Shown: positions 8,150 through 17,051 of the stretch, one piece after another
Position numbering within the stretch: the stretch's first letter is position 1
How the letters are laid out: each line of letters opens with the position of its first letter
Source of the DNA: Moorella sp. E308F
Lineage (GTDB): Bacteria > Bacillota > DSM-521 > Neomoorellales > Neomoorellaceae
Length of the DNA stretch: 64,000 nt
NCBI RefSeq assembly: GCF_006538365.1
Contig: NZ_BJKN01000001.1
Location: forward strand, 675,639 to 739,638
Reading direction: 5' to 3'
Program-made: the position numbers and the translations under genes
The notes under the pieces: generated by a model
The model's input: only the letters and a program-made list of their open reading frames with translations
What the model was told of the DNA's origin: nothing
Databases searched by the model: none

Positions 8150-8410
8150 AATATAAAAACCTTTCATCCCGTCAGGGACGAAAGGCCGCGGTTCCACCCT
8201 GCTTGGAGAATTGCTCTCCCTCTCAGCGGGCAATATAACGCCCAGGCCAATAACGGGGCCCGCCGGCAGAACCTACTTCACTTTCAGTCCTGCAGCTCCC
8301 AGGAGCACTTCAGCGCCCGGTATCCGGGTCCACTTCCAGCCAATGGTGGTCCCTCTCTGGTGACCCCTGGTGCGCCTACTCTCCCTGCTCATAGCCATTG
8401 GCACTATAAA
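8150..8410 (-). promoter_or_regulatory. Cysteine-specific T-box leader
   Basis: On the minus strand the canonical T-box AGGGTGGAACCGCGG is at 8200-8186, followed by a terminator stem CCTTTCGTCCC/GGGATGAAAGG and a T-run at 8159-8155. In Stem I the codon TGC (8294-8292) followed by A is the likely specifier for cysteine, consistent with the downstream cysE-cysS genes. Uncharged tRNA-Cys should pair at both sites and prevent termination. The AGGAGG of cysE lies just beyond the terminator. The exact 5' end is uncertain. Confidence 0.9.
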
Positions 8411-8442
8411 CTTTAAGTCAGAATCATTATAAACCAGAAACA

Positions 8443-8934
8443 TTATAAACCCGGGCGTTCATCACTGTCAAGTAACAGGACGCTTGCCTGGGCGGCAATG
8501 CCCTCGCCCCGCCCGGTAAAACCCAGACCCTCGGTCGTTGTAGCTTTGATGCTGATCTGATCCTTTTGAACCTCCAGCGCCCGGGCTATTCGTTCCCGCA
8601 TGCTGTCAATAAAAGGGGCAAGCTTGGGTTGCTCGGCAATGATAATGGTATCGGCATTGCCCAGGCGGTATCCCGCCTGCCTGACCATACGATAAACCTC
8701 TTGCAGTAAAACGAGGCTGTCGGCGTCTTTATAACGGGGATCGCCGGGGGGAAAATGCCTGCCGATATCCCCCAGGGCCGCCGCACCCAGCAGGGCATCG
8801 GCCAGGGCGTGAAGCAAAACATCGGCATCGGAATGGCCGGCCAGGCCGAGGGAATAGGGGATTTCGACCCCACCCAGGACCAGGCGCCGGTGAGGAACCA
8901 GCCGGTGGACATCAAAACCGCAGCCAATGCGCAT
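8443..8934 (-). CDS. ispF: 2-C-methyl-D-erythritol 2,4-cyclodiphosphate synthase
   Basis: A 163-residue IspF with the metal-binding motif GFDVHRL, the [30 protein letters not shown] segment, and the [19 protein letters not shown] end. It catalyses the fifth step of the MEP isoprenoid pathway. Its ATG overlaps the ispD TAA stop (TAATG), so the two are translationally coupled. Confidence 0.96.
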   Translation of the reverse strand: MRIGCGFDVHRLVPHRRLVLGGVEIPYSLGLAGHSDADVLLHALADALLGAAALGDIGRHFPPGDPRYKDADSLVLLQEVYRMVRQAGYRLGNADTIIIAEQPKLAPFIDSMRERIARALEVQKDQISIKATTTEGLGFTGRGEGIAAQASVLLLDSDERPGL

Positions 8935-9623
8935 TAACTATCACCTGCCATAAGGGCCCGGGCCAGGGCGAGGTCGCCCGGGGTGGTAATTTTTATATTT
9001 ACTTCTTCTCCTGGAACTAATTTCACCGGGTAACCCGCCCTTTCCACCAGGGCCGCATCATCGGTAGCCTGCCAGCCGTTAATTTCGGCCTCCCGGTAGG
9101 CCGCTGCCAGCCAGTCCCGGCGGAAAACCTGGGGCGTCTGCGCCGCCCAGAGGCCCCGGCGTTCCAGAGTGGCAGTAACCATATCTTCGGTATTCCCCCT
9201 CTTAATGGTTTCCTTGATCGGCAGGGCCGCAATAGCCGCCCCGGTATCCCGGGCCGCGGCAATTACCCGCTCCAGCAGGACCGGACTCAAAAAAGGCCGT
9301 GCACCATCATGCACGGCCACCCATTCTGCTACCGGTGCTACGGCCTTAAGGCCGGCAGCAATGGAATCCTGCCTTTCCTTGCCTCCGGCGACTATTTGCC
9401 TTACCTTCCGGTAAGGACCTGCAGTAACCACCTGATGGCACATTGGGATATCTTCCGGCCGGGTAACGACGATGACTTCATCTACCATGGGAGAGGCCTC
9501 GGCTACCGCCAGGGTGTGAGCCAGGATAGGTTTGTCTCCCAGAGGCAAAAAAACCTTATTACTGCCGGCCCCCAGCCGCCGGCCCTGGCCGGCGGCGGCC
9601 ACAATCAGGCTCAAGAAAGGCAC
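8934..9623 (-). CDS. ispD: 2-C-methyl-D-erythritol 4-phosphate cytidylyltransferase
   Basis: The 229-residue nucleotidyltransferase has [21 protein letters not shown] (nucleotide-binding loop and catalytic Arg/Lys), [10 protein letters not shown] and [11 protein letters not shown]. It forms CDP-methylerythritol in the MEP pathway. A GTG start (9623) has GGGGTGA 6 nt upstream and overlaps the end of the PIN-TRAM gene by 13 nt. Order yacL-ispD-ispF is conserved in Bacillota. Confidence 0.95.
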   Translation of the reverse strand: MPFLSLIVAAAGQGRRLGAGSNKVFLPLGDKPILAHTLAVAEASPMVDEVIVVTRPEDIPMCHQVVTAGPYRKVRQIVAGGKERQDSIAAGLKAVAPVAEWVAVHDGARPFLSPVLLERVIAAARDTGAAIAALPIKETIKRGNTEDMVTATLERRGLWAAQTPQVFRRDWLAAAYREAEINGWQATDDAALVERAGYPVKLVPGEEVNIKITTPGDLALARALMAGDS

Positions 9624-10762
9624 TGGTATTCACCCCGCTCCAGGGCCTGGTGGTTGGAACTTATTTTACGTTCTGGCCCTTTGGGCCGGGCAAAGATCAT
9701 CCGTCCGGCTGCTGTTTGCAGGACGCTTGTTACCAGGACGGCAATGGTCTGGCCAATGTAACGGCGCCCATTTTCGACCACAATCATGGTGCCGTCGTCC
9801 AGGTAGGCTACACCCTGGCCAATCTCTTTGCCATCCTTGATGACCTGGACAGTCATTTCTTCCCCCGGAAGGACAACGGGTTTGACGGCATTGGCCAGCT
9901 CATTGATGTTCAATACCCGCACGCCCTGGAGTTCAGCCACCTTATTCAAATTGAAGTCATTGGTCAGGATTGGAGCAGCCAGTTTCTGAGCCAGACGGAC
10001 TAGTTTGCTATCCACCTCCGTCAGGTCTTCAAAATCCACTTCCAGGACCTTGACGTTCACACCCATTTCCTTGCGAATTTTATTGAGGATATCGAGGCCC
10101 CGCCGGCCGCGGTTACGTTTTAACAGGTCAGAGGAATCAGCTATGTGCCGCAATTCTTCCAGGACAAAGGAGGGTATCACCATGGTACCTTCAATAAAAC
10201 CGCTTTTAATTATATCGGCGATACGGCCGTCGATGATAACGCTGGTATCCAGGATTTTGGCTCCCGGTTTCCCGCTATCAATCTTGCCTTTTTCCCGGTC
10301 CTTGCCACCCAGGCGGGGAATGAGGTTAAACACCCCCCAGACTTCATCCTTGCGCTTGGTACCCAGGCTCCAGCCCAGATAACCAAAGAAAAGGCTGCCG
10401 GCCATAGGAATGTAGGGTCCAACGAGGGGCAGGTGAAAAAAAGAGGCCCCCAATAAATTAGCAATTATAAGTCCAAAAATAAGTCCCAAGGATCCGCTGA
10501 TTATTTCCTGGGCCGGTATCCGCTGCAACCTTCCTTCCAACCAGCGCGTCGATTGGGTGACAAAATTAATCAGGCGCTGCGCCAGGCTATAGCCAGTTAA
10601 AGCTGCAATCAAGGTCACCAGGGCCAGTAGGGTCAAGCGCAGGCCCGGTAGAGGTCTGGCCCCCCAGCTCTGCTGCCAGATGGCCAGCCCCGATTGGGCT
10701 GCATAAAAGCCCGCCGCTGCCGCCACCAGGGCTATGGCAGCTCGTAATATCCGGTATAACAT
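9611..10762 (-). CDS. yacL: PIN-TRAM membrane protein (YacL family)
   Basis: The 383-residue protein has about four N-terminal transmembrane helices (residues about 5-125, with a glycine-rich [18 protein letters not shown] segment), a PIN nuclease domain ([15 protein letters not shown] with its catalytic Asp, then IVLTND-like [13 protein letters not shown]), and a C-terminal TRAM domain ([33 protein letters not shown]). TRAM binds RNA; the PIN domain has the acidic residues for RNase activity. The substrate is unknown. Its position upstream of ispD is typical. Confidence 0.88.
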   Translation of the reverse strand: MLYRILRAAIALVAAAAGFYAAQSGLAIWQQSWGARPLPGLRLTLLALVTLIAALTGYSLAQRLINFVTQSTRWLEGRLQRIPAQEIISGSLGLIFGLIIANLLGASFFHLPLVGPYIPMAGSLFFGYLGWSLGTKRKDEVWGVFNLIPRLGGKDREKGKIDSGKPGAKILDTSVIIDGRIADIIKSGFIEGTMVIPSFVLEELRHIADSSDLLKRNRGRRGLDILNKIRKEMGVNVKVLEVDFEDLTEVDSKLVRLAQKLAAPILTNDFNLNKVAELQGVRVLNINELANAVKPVVLPGEEMTVQVIKDGKEIGQGVAYLDDGTMIVVENGRRYIGQTIAVLVTSVLQTAAGRMIFARPKGPERKISSNHQALERGEYQCLS

Positions 10763-10833
10763 GCTTTCACCTTCTTTACTCTCTTTCTTTTCAATTTTTC
10801 CTCACCCCGCCCCATCTTATACCATGGGAACCA

Positions 10834-11316
10834 TCAGGCTAAAAGTTTTTCCAGCATGGCCTCTACCTGCTTTTTTTCATAGTTACGGGCTAGGATCAGC
10901 TCGCTAATTAAAATCTGACGGGCATTTTCCAACATTTTGCGTTCACCGGTAGACAGCCCCTTATCGTGCTCCCGCCTGGCCAGAATGCTCACTACTTCCG
11001 CTACTTGGCAAATGTTTCCGCTGCGCAATTTCTCCAGGTTGGCCCGGTAGCGGTGATTCCAATTGTTGCCGGTATTGCCGCTGGCTTTTTTCTCTTTGAG
11101 AATCTTGATTACTTCCTGGACACCCTCTTCGTCCACCACTTCCCTTAAACCTGCAGCCTTTTCACTTTCCAAGGGTAACATCACCTTCACGTCTCCCAGG
11201 GGAAAGCGCATAATATAGTACTTCTTCTTTTGCCCCAGCACCTCCCGTTCCTCAATGGCCTCAATAATTCCCGCCCCGTGCATAGGATAAACTACTTTAT
11301 CGCCAACTTGAAACAT
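10834..11316 (-). CDS. carD: CarD/CdnL family transcriptional regulator
   Basis: The 160-residue protein has an N-terminal RNA-polymerase interaction domain (MFQVGDKVVYPMHGAGIIEAIEE, the TRCF-like fold), followed by a helical DNA-binding domain with NWNHRYRANLEKLRSG. CarD/CdnL contacts the RNAP beta subunit and modulates open-complex stability at ribosomal promoters. A GGAGGGG ribosome binding site precedes the ATG. It lies between radA and yacL, the usual order. Confidence 0.9.
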   Translation of the reverse strand: MFQVGDKVVYPMHGAGIIEAIEEREVLGQKKKYYIMRFPLGDVKVMLPLESEKAAGLREVVDEEGVQEVIKILKEKKASGNTGNNWNHRYRANLEKLRSGNICQVAEVVSILARREHDKGLSTGERKMLENARQILISELILARNYEKKQVEAMLEKLLA

Positions 11317-11370
11317 CCTTTGCTCCCCTCCATTCCGGCAAAGCCGTGCTTATTAAAATTATAACATGAT

Positions 11371-12738
11371 TTAAGCAGTCAAACCGAGTTCCAGGGCCTC
11401 AACCACTGACCGTACAGCATAGATTTCGCAATCATTCTGGCTTATAAGACGGTTCTTATTCCCCGTCGGGATAAGAAAACGCCTGAAACCCAGCCTGACT
11501 GCTTCTTCTATACGCCTTTCAACCTGGCTTACGGCCCGGACTTCCCCTGCCAGGCCGACCTCGCCTAAAACTAAAGTTTCAGCCTCTACCGGTCGGTCTT
11601 TAAGGCCGGAGGCTATGGCCAGGCAAATCCCCAGATCAGCTGCCGGTTCATTGATGGCAATGCCGCCGGCGACGTTCAGGTAAATATCATAACCGCCCAG
11701 GTGTAATCCCGCCCTTTTTTCCAGTACTGCCGTAAGCAACAGGGCGCGGTTAAAATCGACCCCTGTAGCCAGCCGCCGCGGGTTGCCAAAGGTGGTCGGG
11801 CTTACCAGGGCCTGGATCTCCAGGAGTAAGGGACGGGTCCCTTCCAGGCAGGCTACCACACTGGAGCCGGCAACACCGGCCGGGCGTTCGGCCAGGAGCA
11901 ACTCCGATGGGTTGGCTACTTCCTTAAGCCCCCCGCTAACCATCTCAAAAATCCCGATTTCATTGGTGGAACCAAAACGATTTTTGGCAGCACGCAGGAT
12001 CCGGTAAGCCTGGTAACGCTCCCCTTCCAGGTAGAGTACGGTGTCCACCAGATGTTCCAGAACCCGGGGACCGGCCAGGAACCCTTCTTTGGTGACGTGG
12101 CCGACCAGGATTACGGCCGGACCGCCATCTTTGGCCAGGCGCAAGAAACGCGCCGCACATTCCCGCACCTGGGATACGCTCCCCGGCGCCGCCTGGATAG
12201 TCGGCAGGAACATGGTTTGAATGGAGTCTACAATAACCGCCACCGGTCTTAAGCTTTCTATCCCGGCCAGGATGGCTTCTACATCCGTCTCGCCCAGGAA
12301 ATAAATCTCGCCATTAAGGGCCTCCAGGCGCTGTGCCCTGAGCCTGACCTGCCCGGGAGATTCTTCGCCGGAGACATAAAGGATCTTGCCATACCTGGCG
12401 GCAAGCCTATGGGCCACCTGAAGGAGTAATGTCGACTTGCCAATGCCCGGCGCCCCGCCGACCAGGATTAGAGAACCCGGCACCAGGCCACCCCCCAGCA
12501 CCCGGTCCCACTCGCTTAATGTACTTATCAGGCGCTCACCGGTAATATCGGAAATCCTTGCCAGCAAGGCCGGGGATGCCTTCAATCCTGCCGGGCGGCT
12601 TATTCCTTCCGAGGGCGAAACCTCTGCCACCAGGCTGTTCCAGCTGCCGCAACCAGGGCAGCGGCCCAAAAAACTTAAGCTTTCATACCCGCATTGCTGG
12701 CAGACAAAGCGCTCTTTTGTTTTCGCCAGGAAGATCAC
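11371..12738 (-). CDS. radA: DNA repair protein RadA
   Basis: The 455-residue protein has an N-terminal C4 zinc finger (CQQCGYES...CPGCGSW), a RecA-like ATPase with Walker A GGAPGIGKST, the KNRFG motif characteristic of RadA, and a C-terminal Lon protease-like domain (from about residue 290). It promotes branch migration in recombinational repair. Start choice is unusual: the GTG at 12738 abuts the GGGGGAGG site, whereas a CTG at 12729 lies 8 nt after it and gives the family-typical MAKTKERFVCQQCG. A TATAAT box is just upstream, so the leader is very short. Confidence 0.93.
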   Translation of the reverse strand: MIFLAKTKERFVCQQCGYESLSFLGRCPGCGSWNSLVAEVSPSEGISRPAGLKASPALLARISDITGERLISTLSEWDRVLGGGLVPGSLILVGGAPGIGKSTLLLQVAHRLAARYGKILYVSGEESPGQVRLRAQRLEALNGEIYFLGETDVEAILAGIESLRPVAVIVDSIQTMFLPTIQAAPGSVSQVRECAARFLRLAKDGGPAVILVGHVTKEGFLAGPRVLEHLVDTVLYLEGERYQAYRILRAAKNRFGSTNEIGIFEMVSGGLKEVANPSELLLAERPAGVAGSSVVACLEGTRPLLLEIQALVSPTTFGNPRRLATGVDFNRALLLTAVLEKRAGLHLGGYDIYLNVAGGIAINEPAADLGICLAIASGLKDRPVEAETLVLGEVGLAGEVRAVSQVERRIEEAVRLGFRRFLIPTGNKNRLISQNDCEIYAVRSVVEALELGLTA

Positions 12739-12750
12739 CTCCCCCAGGCA

Positions 12751-13545
12751 TTATACACCAACCGCCCGGGATTGGGAAGTCCTACCAACCGAGGTCTTTT
12801 CTTCCTGGATTGACTGGGGGCGGCGGCGATGCCATCCCAGGTACTCTTTAACCCGGTTGGCAGTCAAATTCAACACCTGATCTTCGTCAATACCGGCGCT
12901 GCGTGCTACCTGCCAGGCCCGGGCAAAATTACCAACTGCCGTGAAAACATGGGCGTCGCTATTTAATGCGACCCAGACTTTATATTTCTGGGCCAGCCTG
13001 GCCAGGAGCTGGCAGCGGGGCAGGCTGCCAGGCCGGCTCACGCTAAAGGAATTGTTATTGATCTCCAGGGCTTTATGCTCGGCAGCAGCTGCCTGCACCA
13101 GCTTTTCTATATTTAGGGGAAATTCGGGATTGCCGGGGTGGACGATAATATGTACCCGCGGATTCCTTACGGCCGCCAGGGCGGCGCGGGTATATTCTTC
13201 CTCGGATCGGTTATCAAAACCTGTACCCGTGTGGAAACCCGCCAAGACAATGTCTAACTGGTCAAGCAGGCGATCTGGCACATCCAGGTGTCCCTCTGCA
13301 TCCAAAATATTGGCTTCCACACCCCGTAGAATTTCTACATTGCCAATCTTGCGGGGCAGGGCTACCAGATTTTCAAAGTGATATTCATGGGGACCGCCAG
13401 GCATTTTAAGGCCATGATCGGTAATGGCAATCATCTTCAGTCCCCGTTTTTCAGCAGCTTCAGCCAGTTCTTTAACAGTACTGTAACCGTGACCGCTGGC
13501 GATGGTGTGGGTGTGGAGATCCGCTTCCAGATGCACTTGCCTCAC
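12751..13545 (-). CDS. PHP-domain phosphoesterase (YcdX-like)
   Basis: The 264-residue protein has the metal-binding motifs of the PHP family: DLHTHT, ITDHG, GVEANIL, HTGTGF, VHPGNP and NSDAH, the order seen in YcdX-type trinuclear-zinc phosphatases. The substrate is unknown. The last 20 residues (QEEKTSVGRTSQSRAVGV) are low in structure. It ends 12 bp before radA and is divergent from the structured RNA candidate at 13.69-14.13 kb. Confidence 0.8.
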   Translation of the reverse strand: MRQVHLEADLHTHTIASGHGYSTVKELAEAAEKRGLKMIAITDHGLKMPGGPHEYHFENLVALPRKIGNVEILRGVEANILDAEGHLDVPDRLLDQLDIVLAGFHTGTGFDNRSEEEYTRAALAAVRNPRVHIIVHPGNPEFPLNIEKLVQAAAAEHKALEINNNSFSVSRPGSLPRCQLLARLAQKYKVWVALNSDAHVFTAVGNFARAWQVARSAGIDEDQVLNLTANRVKEYLGWHRRRPQSIQEEKTSVGRTSQSRAVGV

Positions 13546-13658
13546 TCCTTTTTATTTTTAACTCCTTTTAGCTTACCAAAAAATTATTAAAGGCACATTA
13601 GAATTGCTTTATCTTCCGTTTTATTCCATATAATGGCAAAAAATTCGGGGCTTAAGAA

Positions 13659-13687
13659 TACATACTAGCTGCCAGCTGGGGTATAAT
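13659..13687 (+). promoter_or_regulatory. Promoter of the structured RNA candidate
   Basis: A perfect TATAAT at 13682-13687, with a weak -35 (TACATA) at 17-nt spacing. It faces away from the divergent PHP gene and into a region with no convincing ORF. Confidence 0.45.
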
Positions 13688-13693
13688 ACTATC

Positions 13694-14134
13694 AGCGGGG
13701 TCGGCCAGGGCCGAGCCAAGAAAATTATCGGGTCCCAATGACGGGCTCGGTTATTTTCGGCCAAAGGTTGCCAGCAGGTCAAAAGGCTTGCTGGCCGGCC
13801 GGCGGGCAGATCAGCAGCTGTTCATCACGGCTTGCCGTTAGTCCGAAGGATTAATGGCAGGTCGGTAAGGATGGTTGCTGGTCGAGCTAAGATGACCATA
13901 GTTGCCGCAAGGCTTTTCCTCACCAAAAAGCCGGAGGTTCCTAAAGGTCGAGAGATCTTTATGGGCTTCGCAGGTAGCTATGGTCGTCGAGCAAAGGTTA
14001 TTGTAGTTGCCGTAATGGTCTGTGGCAGCCGGAAGGTTGTCGCCGGCTATGCAGGTAGCTGCAGTAGCCGGAGTTAAGGTTCTGGCCGGCTCTTTAAAAT
14101 GAAGGCCCTCCTTAATGGAGTGGCCTTCATTTTT
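13694..14134 (+). ncRNA. Candidate standalone structured RNA (about 440 nt)
   Basis: This gene-free stretch between the PHP gene and the sensor kinase is full of perfect local hairpins: GCCAGCA/TGCTGGC (13770-13795), GGCTTTT/AAAAGCC (13911-13932), TAAAG/CTTTA (13942-13961) and a compound stem CCGGCTA-TGCAG/CTGCA-G-TAGCCGG (14043-14071). Near the 5' end GGCCGA (13709-13714) can pair with either of two TCGGCC copies (13701 and 13757), competing with CCGAGCC/GGCTCGG (13711-13750), so mutually exclusive folds are possible. Two partly similar segments, about 110 nt apart, share GTCGAGC and TAGTTGCCG. A promoter and a strong terminator bracket it. It does not look like 6S RNA, tmRNA, RNase P or SRP RNA. 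An 81-aa ORF inside (13832-14077) has no ribosome binding site. Confidence 0.5.
14100..14134 (+). terminator. Strong Rho-independent terminator
   Basis: TGAAGGCC/GGCCTTCA plus an inner CTCC/GGAG, followed by TTTTT (14130-14134). Upstream AAAA makes it potentially bidirectional. Confidence 0.8.
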
Positions 14135-14138
14135 ACCT

Positions 14139-14164
14139 AAAAAAGTGGCCCAGAAAACCTGGGC
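14139..14164 (-). terminator. Terminator downstream of the sensor kinase
   Basis: On the minus strand GCCCAG/CTGGGC with a 5-nt loop, then CCAC and TTTTTT. It lies about 125 bp past the kinase stop codon; the intervening DNA (14165-14288) shows no gene. Confidence 0.5.
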
Positions 14165-14288
14165 TTACAAGAATGTATATATTAAAGGAGGTCAGAGGAC
14201 ACTTAATTTGGAAGTAATCGAGTATCAAGTTTAATGATATTATAACTCATTCCTGTTAAGAATCAATAATGGCCTTGTTAAGTTTAGA

Positions 14289-15773
14289 TTAATTCTGGCC
14301 TTTTTTACTCTTCGTCTCTATCTCCCCTTCCGTTACTACCGGTAAGGTAAAAAAGAAACGACTGCCCTGCCCCGGCTGGCTGGCGACGCCAACATTACCA
14401 CCGTAGGCTTCAATAATATGCTTGACAATGGCCAGGCCCAGGCCGGTTCCACCCATTTCCCTGGAGCGAGCCTTGTCAACCCGGTAAAAACGTTCGAAAA
14501 CCCGGGGCAGGCTTTCTGCTGGTATGCCAATACCGGTATCTTCTACTTCCACCCGGAGGCCCTTATCCTCCAGCCTGGCCCGTACCGTTACCCTGCCACC
14601 GGCAGGGGTATACTTAATGCCATTGTCAATTAAATTTAGCAAAACCTGGCTTAGATAATTCTCGCCAATGGCCAGGAGCGGCAGGCCTTCCGGTATTTCT
14701 ACTTCCAGGCTAACACCCTTTTCCCGGGCCAGGGGATTGACAGTGGCCAAAACCCCATCCAGGACAGACATGAGCTGGGCCCGGCCGGCGCGAATCCCCC
14801 TAGGATTATTTTCCAGCTTCGAAAGAGCAAGGAGATCTTCAATTAACTGCTGCAGGCGCTGAGCCTCCTTATTGATAATACCTAGAAAACGGCGGCTCAC
14901 CTGTGGGTCTTCCAGGGCACCTTCCAGCAGAGTCTCTACAAAACCCCGGATAGACGTCAAAGGCGTGCGCAGTTCGTGGGAAACATTGGCCACAAATTCC
15001 GTTCGCATTTGTTCCAGGCGGCGGATGTTTGTTATATCCCGGATGGTCAGGGCCACCCCTACAACCCGCTTTTGAGCACTGATAATGGGTGCCCCATAAA
15101 TTTTAAAAATCTGGTTGGTTGTAGGAAAAAGGCGGGTTTCTATTTCCAGGGGCATGCCGCTGGCCAGGATTTCTTTGACCAGTTTATCGATCTCATAATT
15201 CCGGATTACTTCTAATAAATATTTGTGCTCGACTTCTCCTCCTTTTTTACCAAACATGGCCTCCGCCGCCGGATTTAAGAGCATTACCCTGCCAACCTGG
15301 TCTACAGTTAGCAGGGCATCGCTCATACTGGCAAGAATTGCCTGCATTTTATTTCTTTCTTCAGCCATTTCCCGAAAATTATTTCTTAATGTTTCCACCA
15401 TGACATTGAGGTGGTGGCTCAACAGTCCTATTTCGTCATTACTTTGAATTTCTATACGCTGCTCCAGGTCGCCGCTGGCAATTTTTTGCGTCAGGGGTAG
15501 CAAAGCCCTCAGGGGCATGATAATCCCTCGGGACAGAATAAAGGTCCCAGCAGTCATTACTACCATGACCGCCATCATAGCCAGCAAGAGTTGCCCTTCC
15601 AGTCTGGCCACCAGGATACCGGCTCGAAAGGGCGGCAGCCATGGCAGGCCCAGGGCGTTAAGGATGGCCTGACGCAGGAAAAGATAAGCAGCCGTCAGGG
15701 TCAAAAAGAGCAGGACTAAAAAATTTAAGGCGATCTTCCAGCTTAAAGAACGCATGGCCATCACCACCATCAT
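14289..15773 (-). CDS. PhoR/WalK-like sensor histidine kinase
   Basis: A 494-residue membrane kinase with two transmembrane helices (about 15-40 and 58-80) around a very short extracytoplasmic loop, then HAMP (PLRALLPLTQKIASGDLEQRI), PAS (AILASMSDALLTVDQVGRVMLLNPAAEAMFG), HisKA (FVANVSHELRTPLTSIRGFVETLLEGA) and HATPase (NLIDNGIKYTP, DTGIGIP, GGTGLGLAIVKHI). This is the PhoR/WalK architecture. No response regulator is adjacent, so it is an orphan here. It follows the HD-GYP gene by only a few bases and is probably co-transcribed. The small loop suggests sensing through the membrane or the cytoplasmic PAS. Confidence 0.88.
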   Translation of the reverse strand: MMVVMAMRSLSWKIALNFLVLLFLTLTAAYLFLRQAILNALGLPWLPPFRAGILVARLEGQLLLAMMAVMVVMTAGTFILSRGIIMPLRALLPLTQKIASGDLEQRIEIQSNDEIGLLSHHLNVMVETLRNNFREMAEERNKMQAILASMSDALLTVDQVGRVMLLNPAAEAMFGKKGGEVEHKYLLEVIRNYEIDKLVKEILASGMPLEIETRLFPTTNQIFKIYGAPIISAQKRVVGVALTIRDITNIRRLEQMRTEFVANVSHELRTPLTSIRGFVETLLEGALEDPQVSRRFLGIINKEAQRLQQLIEDLLALSKLENNPRGIRAGRAQLMSVLDGVLATVNPLAREKGVSLEVEIPEGLPLLAIGENYLSQVLLNLIDNGIKYTPAGGRVTVRARLEDKGLRVEVEDTGIGIPAESLPRVFERFYRVDKARSREMGGTGLGLAIVKHIIEAYGGNVGVASQPGQGSRFFFTLPVVTEGEIETKSKKGQN

Positions 15774-15776
15774 CAG

Positions 15777-16979
15777 TTATGTAAGCAAACATGGGGCTAC
15801 GGCCACAACTGCCGGGTCAAACTGGCTGCCACTACCCCGGTTTAAAATAGCCAGTGCTTCTTCAGGAGTCCGGGTTGGCTGGTAGGGTCTTAAGGAAGTC
15901 ATAGCATCAAAGGCATCGGCCAGGGCTATGATGCGGGCCCCCAGGGGAATTTCCCCATCATGCAGGCCATATGGATAACCCTTGCCATCATAACGTTCGT
16001 GATGCAGTCCGGCGTCATGGGCTATATCTTTCAAACTTGTAACACTGGTCAATAAATCTATCGTCCGTACCGGATGCTGGCGTACTATCTTTAATTCCCT
16101 GGCATCGAGTCGCCCCGGTTTATCTAAAATAGCCCGGGGAACGGCAATTTTGCCAAAGTCGTGGAGGAGCCCGGCAATTTCCAGACGCTGGATTGCCTCT
16201 TCACTAAAGCCCAGGCAGCGGGCCAGCCGCATGGCATAGCTGGCCACCCGCCGGGAATGGCCGGCCGTATAAGCATGTTTGGCATCGATTATCTGGGCAA
16301 AAAGGTTGATAGTAATTTTCATCGGTTCATCAACATGAAAATTTACAGGTGGCAGGTCCAAAATTATCCGGAACATCTTTAACTCGAGGGAAGTATTGGT
16401 GGCTACTTCCGTAAATAGCGAACCCGCCATTAAGCTATCGAGCACTGCTAACAATTCCGGGGGAAAGGCCCTCCGGGCCTTTCGAGCCAGAGCCTTCCTT
16501 ACGGTTGGCCAGTCGCCACCCGGGTAAGCGCGCAAGGTTAGATCAAATTCATCGGCCAGCCCCAGCAGCAGGGCACCGGGAACGATGGCCTCACCCTTCA
16601 GGCCCCGGGGATAGCCGGATCCGTCCCAGCGCTCATGGTGGTCCCGGATCATGGCGGCCACTTCCTCGCCCAGGCCGGGAATAGCCGCTACCATGGCCGC
16701 CCCTCTAGCAGGGTGAGCCCTGATTTCCGGGTTTTGCCGGGCCCCAGCCTTAAGAACAAGGTGGACCAGGTGGTCGTCCAGACCCATACCACCGATGTCG
16801 TGGAGCAGGCCGGCATAAAAAACCGGCGTTGCCTGGCCGGGCAAAACTTTTTGTGCCAGCTCCCTGGCCACGAGGGCTACCCGCCAGGCATGGTACAGTT
16901 TGGTTTCTTCTTCGACATCCAGAATGGTCGATAGGGCCACCACCAGCTCACAGAAAGAACGATCCGTCGGGCACCCCAC
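15777..16979 (-). CDS. Tandem HD-GYP domain protein
   Basis: A 400-residue soluble protein with two HD-type domains. The first has HAWRVA, LLHDIGGMGLDDH, DHHERWDGSGYPRGLKG; the second has HSRRVASYAMRL, LLHDFGKIAVP, HHERYDGKGYPYGL, LADAFDAMTS. HD-GYP domains commonly hydrolyse cyclic di-GMP; both copies keep the HD pair and the GYP element, so both could be active. The GTG start follows a GGAGAGG site. It is joined to the sensor kinase gene, hinting at a signalling unit. Confidence 0.85.
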   Translation of the reverse strand: MGCPTDRSFCELVVALSTILDVEEETKLYHAWRVALVARELAQKVLPGQATPVFYAGLLHDIGGMGLDDHLVHLVLKAGARQNPEIRAHPARGAAMVAAIPGLGEEVAAMIRDHHERWDGSGYPRGLKGEAIVPGALLLGLADEFDLTLRAYPGGDWPTVRKALARKARRAFPPELLAVLDSLMAGSLFTEVATNTSLELKMFRIILDLPPVNFHVDEPMKITINLFAQIIDAKHAYTAGHSRRVASYAMRLARCLGFSEEAIQRLEIAGLLHDFGKIAVPRAILDKPGRLDARELKIVRQHPVRTIDLLTSVTSLKDIAHDAGLHHERYDGKGYPYGLHDGEIPLGARIIALADAFDAMTSLRPYQPTRTPEEALAILNRGSGSQFDPAVVAVAPCLLT

Positions 16980-16999
16980 CGCGCCTCTCCCCCCTTTAT

Positions 17000-17036
17000 A
17001 AAAAAATCGCTCTTTATGGGTTATAAAGAGCGATTT
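17000..17036 (-). terminator. Terminator of the DUF1858 gene
   Basis: On the minus strand a perfect 14-bp stem (AAATCGCTCTTTAT with its complement, 5-nt loop) runs into a TTTTTTT tract. It separates the DUF1858 gene from the HD-GYP gene. Confidence 0.85.
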
Positions 17037-17051
17037 ACCCGAAAATCTACT

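Noticed and set aside
8161-8167. ATG at 8167 as the cysE start
   Set aside because: It lies in the T-box terminator; the Shine-Dalgarno downstream of it fits the TTG at 8128.
13832-14077. 81-aa plus-strand ORF inside the structured RNA candidate
   Set aside because: No ribosome binding site, biased composition rich in R/V/G with no recognisable domain, and it spans several perfect hairpins; more likely chance reading of a structured RNA. Not fully excluded.
13694-14134. 6S RNA, tmRNA, RNase P RNA, SRP RNA or c-di-GMP riboswitch
   Set aside because: None of the conserved cores I know (for example the RNase P P4 strand or the tmRNA tag region) is visible; the layout is a chain of separate hairpins instead of a single rod.
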